Assembly (NCBI GenBank): GCA_001897605.1
Contig: MKTL01000002.1
Span: forward strand, 162,856-226,855
DNA: 64,000 bases
Source of the DNA: Clostridiales bacterium 38-18
Lineage (GTDB): Bacteria; Bacillota; Clostridia; Peptostreptococcales; Acidaminobacteraceae
Direction: 5' to 3'
Shown: positions 62,879 through 64,000 of the stretch, one piece after another
Layout: the number at the start of each line of letters is the position of its first letter
How positions within the stretch are numbered: position 1 is the first letter of the stretch
Made by a program: the position numbers and the translations under genes
The notes under the pieces: generated by a model
Seen by the model: only the letters and a program-made list of their open reading frames with translations
What the model was told of the DNA's origin: nothing
Database searches by the model: none

Positions 62879-63423
62879 GGGAGCTTTCTTTACACATTTT
62901 GGATATTGCACAGAATTCAATTTCAGCTAAAGCAGAGTGTTTAAGAATCGTCGTGATTGAAGATATGGCTACAGATCGATTGACGATTAAAATTAAGGAC
63001 GATGGTATTGGTATGGATTCTGAGACGGTTAGAAGGGTTATTGATCCATTTTACACCACTAGAACGACTCGAAAGGTTGGCTTGGGGATTCCACTTTTTA
63101 AATCTTCTGCAGAGCAATGCGGTGGTTATTTTGAAATTAAATCACAATTAGGCGCAGGCACTGAGATAACAGCCGTTTTCAAGCATAGTCATATAGATAG
63201 GGTACCGTTAGGGGATATGCCACAAACCCTAGTGACCATAATAAATGCGTGCGAGTCAATGGATATGATCTATACACACACGGTAAATAATGAAACATTT
63301 ACACTTAATACCAAGGAAATTAGAAAGCTATTGGATGGCGTTCCGATAAACAATCTTGACGTCATCACCTGGCTAAGAGAGTATATAACTGAAGGGCTTC
63401 AAGAAATAAAGGGTGTGCAATAG
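62875..63423 (+). CDS. HATPase protein, histidine-kinase-like ATPase without sensor
   Basis: 182 residues. The GHKL ATPase starts at the N-terminus: LDIAQNSISAKA (N box), IKDDGIGMDSETVRR (G1) and VGLGIPLFKSSAEQCGG (G2). There is no phosphoacceptor HisKA region or membrane segment, so it needs a separate partner. The C-terminal 70 residues are unassigned. It is the last gene of the cluster; the ATG overlaps the PHP stop (ATGA). Confidence 0.9.
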   Translation: MRELSLHILDIAQNSISAKAECLRIVVIEDMATDRLTIKIKDDGIGMDSETVRRVIDPFYTTRTTRKVGLGIPLFKSSAEQCGGYFEIKSQLGAGTEITAVFKHSHIDRVPLGDMPQTLVTIINACESMDMIYTHTVNNETFTLNTKEIRKLLDGVPINNLDVITWLREYITEGLQEIKGVQ

Positions 63424-63446
63424 TACACCCTCTTTACATTTTGTTT
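63411..63446 (+). terminator. Rho-independent terminator of the hydrogenase-like signalling cluster
   Basis: GGGTGTGC (63411-63418) pairs with GTACACCC (63423-63430) around AATA, overlapping the last codons of the preceding gene, followed by T-rich sequence. Confidence 0.7.
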
Positions 63447-63492
63447 TCAAATGTGATATGGTTAATTAATAAAGATGATATGAGGTGCCGCT

Positions 63493-63663
63493 TTGAACCT
63501 TAAAAAAATGGGTATAAAGGTATTACTATTTACAATACTATTAATTGTTATAACTAAAAATGTTGATATGGACCCGTATCTTCGAACTGCATTAAGTGTG
63601 TTTGGAATTGGTTCTGGTTTAATGCTGATGTTTTTAGACAGCTATCGTCATTATGGTGACTAA
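63493..63663 (+). CDS. Small two-helix membrane protein
   Basis: 56 residues from TTG 63493 with GAGGTG 8 bases upstream. Two hydrophobic segments (about 8-20 and 33-50, with TALSVFGIGSGLMLMFL) surround a short polar loop, and the end is HYGD. Function unknown. It lies 18 bases before the sortase-like gene, probably in the same transcript. An ATG at 63508 would shorten it by 5 residues. Confidence 0.65.
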   Translation: MNLKKMGIKVLLFTILLIVITKNVDMDPYLRTALSVFGIGSGLMLMFLDSYRHYGD

Positions 63664-63681
63664 TTTTGAAAGAGGCAGATT

Positions 63682-64000
63682 ATGATAAGTTGGAAAAAAT
63701 GGCTATCCACAGGATTAATTATTGCAGGCTTAGGGATTGCTGCTTTCCCAATTGCTGATAAATTATATGCTGATTATTGGCAAAACAAATTACTTGAGGC
63801 ATATGACAGTCAATTGACATTAAATGAAGAAGCGGATCAACAGGCTGAGGCGGATTATCTTGCACTACAGGCAATATATGAAGCAAGTGATGCAGGTGAA
63901 GCGAATTCAGAAGATATTACCTCTGAGCTGTCCACAGAGGTTGTCGATACAACTGAAGCTACAACGGCTACAACTACAGAAAAATCCAAAGCCGTTGACA
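63682..64000 (+). CDS. Probable sortase, N-terminal part (partial)
   Basis: 106 codons before the window ends. N-terminal membrane anchor (about 9-28, LSTGLIIAGLGIAAFPIA) followed by DKLYADYWQNKLLEAYDSQL and an acidic, Thr/Ser-rich linker. This N-terminal plan (anchor, Tyr-Trp-Gln-x-x-LL) is seen in class D/E sortases, but the catalytic TLxTC region is off the window, so the call is tentative. AAAGAGGCAG precedes the ATG. Confidence 0.55.
   Translation, partial: MISWKKWLSTGLIIAGLGIAAFPIADKLYADYWQNKLLEAYDSQLTLNEEADQQAEADYLALQAIYEASDAGEANSEDITSELSTEVVDTTEATTATTTEKSKAVD

Noticed and set aside
1-64000. Insertion sequences, prophage or integrated elements
   Set aside because: No transposase, integrase, phage gene or flanking direct repeat was seen, and gene content is that of a chromosomal core.

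Overview
The window is AT-rich, densely packed bacterial chromosome from an anaerobic, fermentative Firmicute of the Clostridia type. The signs are a four-gene electron-bifurcating type [FeFe]-hydrogenase operon, a ferredoxin-dependent 2-oxoacid oxidoreductase, AddAB instead of RecBCD, a CIRCE/HrcA heat-shock operator, a LexA/DinR-type SOS box (GAAC-N4-GTTC), CsaB/TagA cell-wall genes, strong AGGAGG ribosome sites and frequent TTG/GTG starts. A Fusibacter-like or related Peptostreptococcales lineage is a guess, not a demonstrated placement. I saw no rRNA, tRNA, CRISPR, insertion sequence or prophage.

Layout. 1-5200: the tail of an unknown gene, then a four-gene signalling operon made of a five-helix membrane protein, a Ser/Thr kinase with zinc ribbon, a TerY-like vWA protein and a PP2C phosphatase; kinase and phosphatase share the same C-terminal domain. 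5300-10510: MarR regulator, M29 aminopeptidase, small membrane protein, and a two-subunit 2-oxoacid:ferredoxin oxidoreductase. 10548-16784: LrgAB, htpG under a perfect CIRCE, an AcuB-like CBS/ACT protein, a membrane diguanylate cyclase, a DUF1461 membrane protein. 16850-26071: addB-addA followed by a CysQ-like phosphatase, a HAD nucleotidase and a HutD/Ves protein. 26174-29798 (minus strand): a two-component system and two paralogous DUF4342 proteins.

30000-42423: MFS transporter, small HD (MESH1-like) hydrolase, acpS-alr-mazF with no visible antitoxin, DUF5693-csaB-tagA surface-polymer genes, an S1-domain protein, a Lon-like protease and 5-formyl-THF cyclo-ligase. 42500-54034: ftsE-ftsX-M23 hydrolase-ctpA (septal peptidoglycan hydrolysis), then uvrB-uvrA behind a promoter with an SOS box, and uvrC with its own promoter.

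54100-64000: hndABCD-like hydrogenase operon, tmk, then a six-gene cluster (DRTGG, HATPase, [FeFe]-hydrogenase-like iron-sulfur protein, DRTGG, PHP, HATPase) that looks like a redox or H2 sensing relay next to the real hydrogenase. The window ends in a 56-residue membrane protein and the start of a probable sortase. The two most interesting systems are this hydrogenase-like signalling cluster and the kinase/vWA/phosphatase module at the left end.
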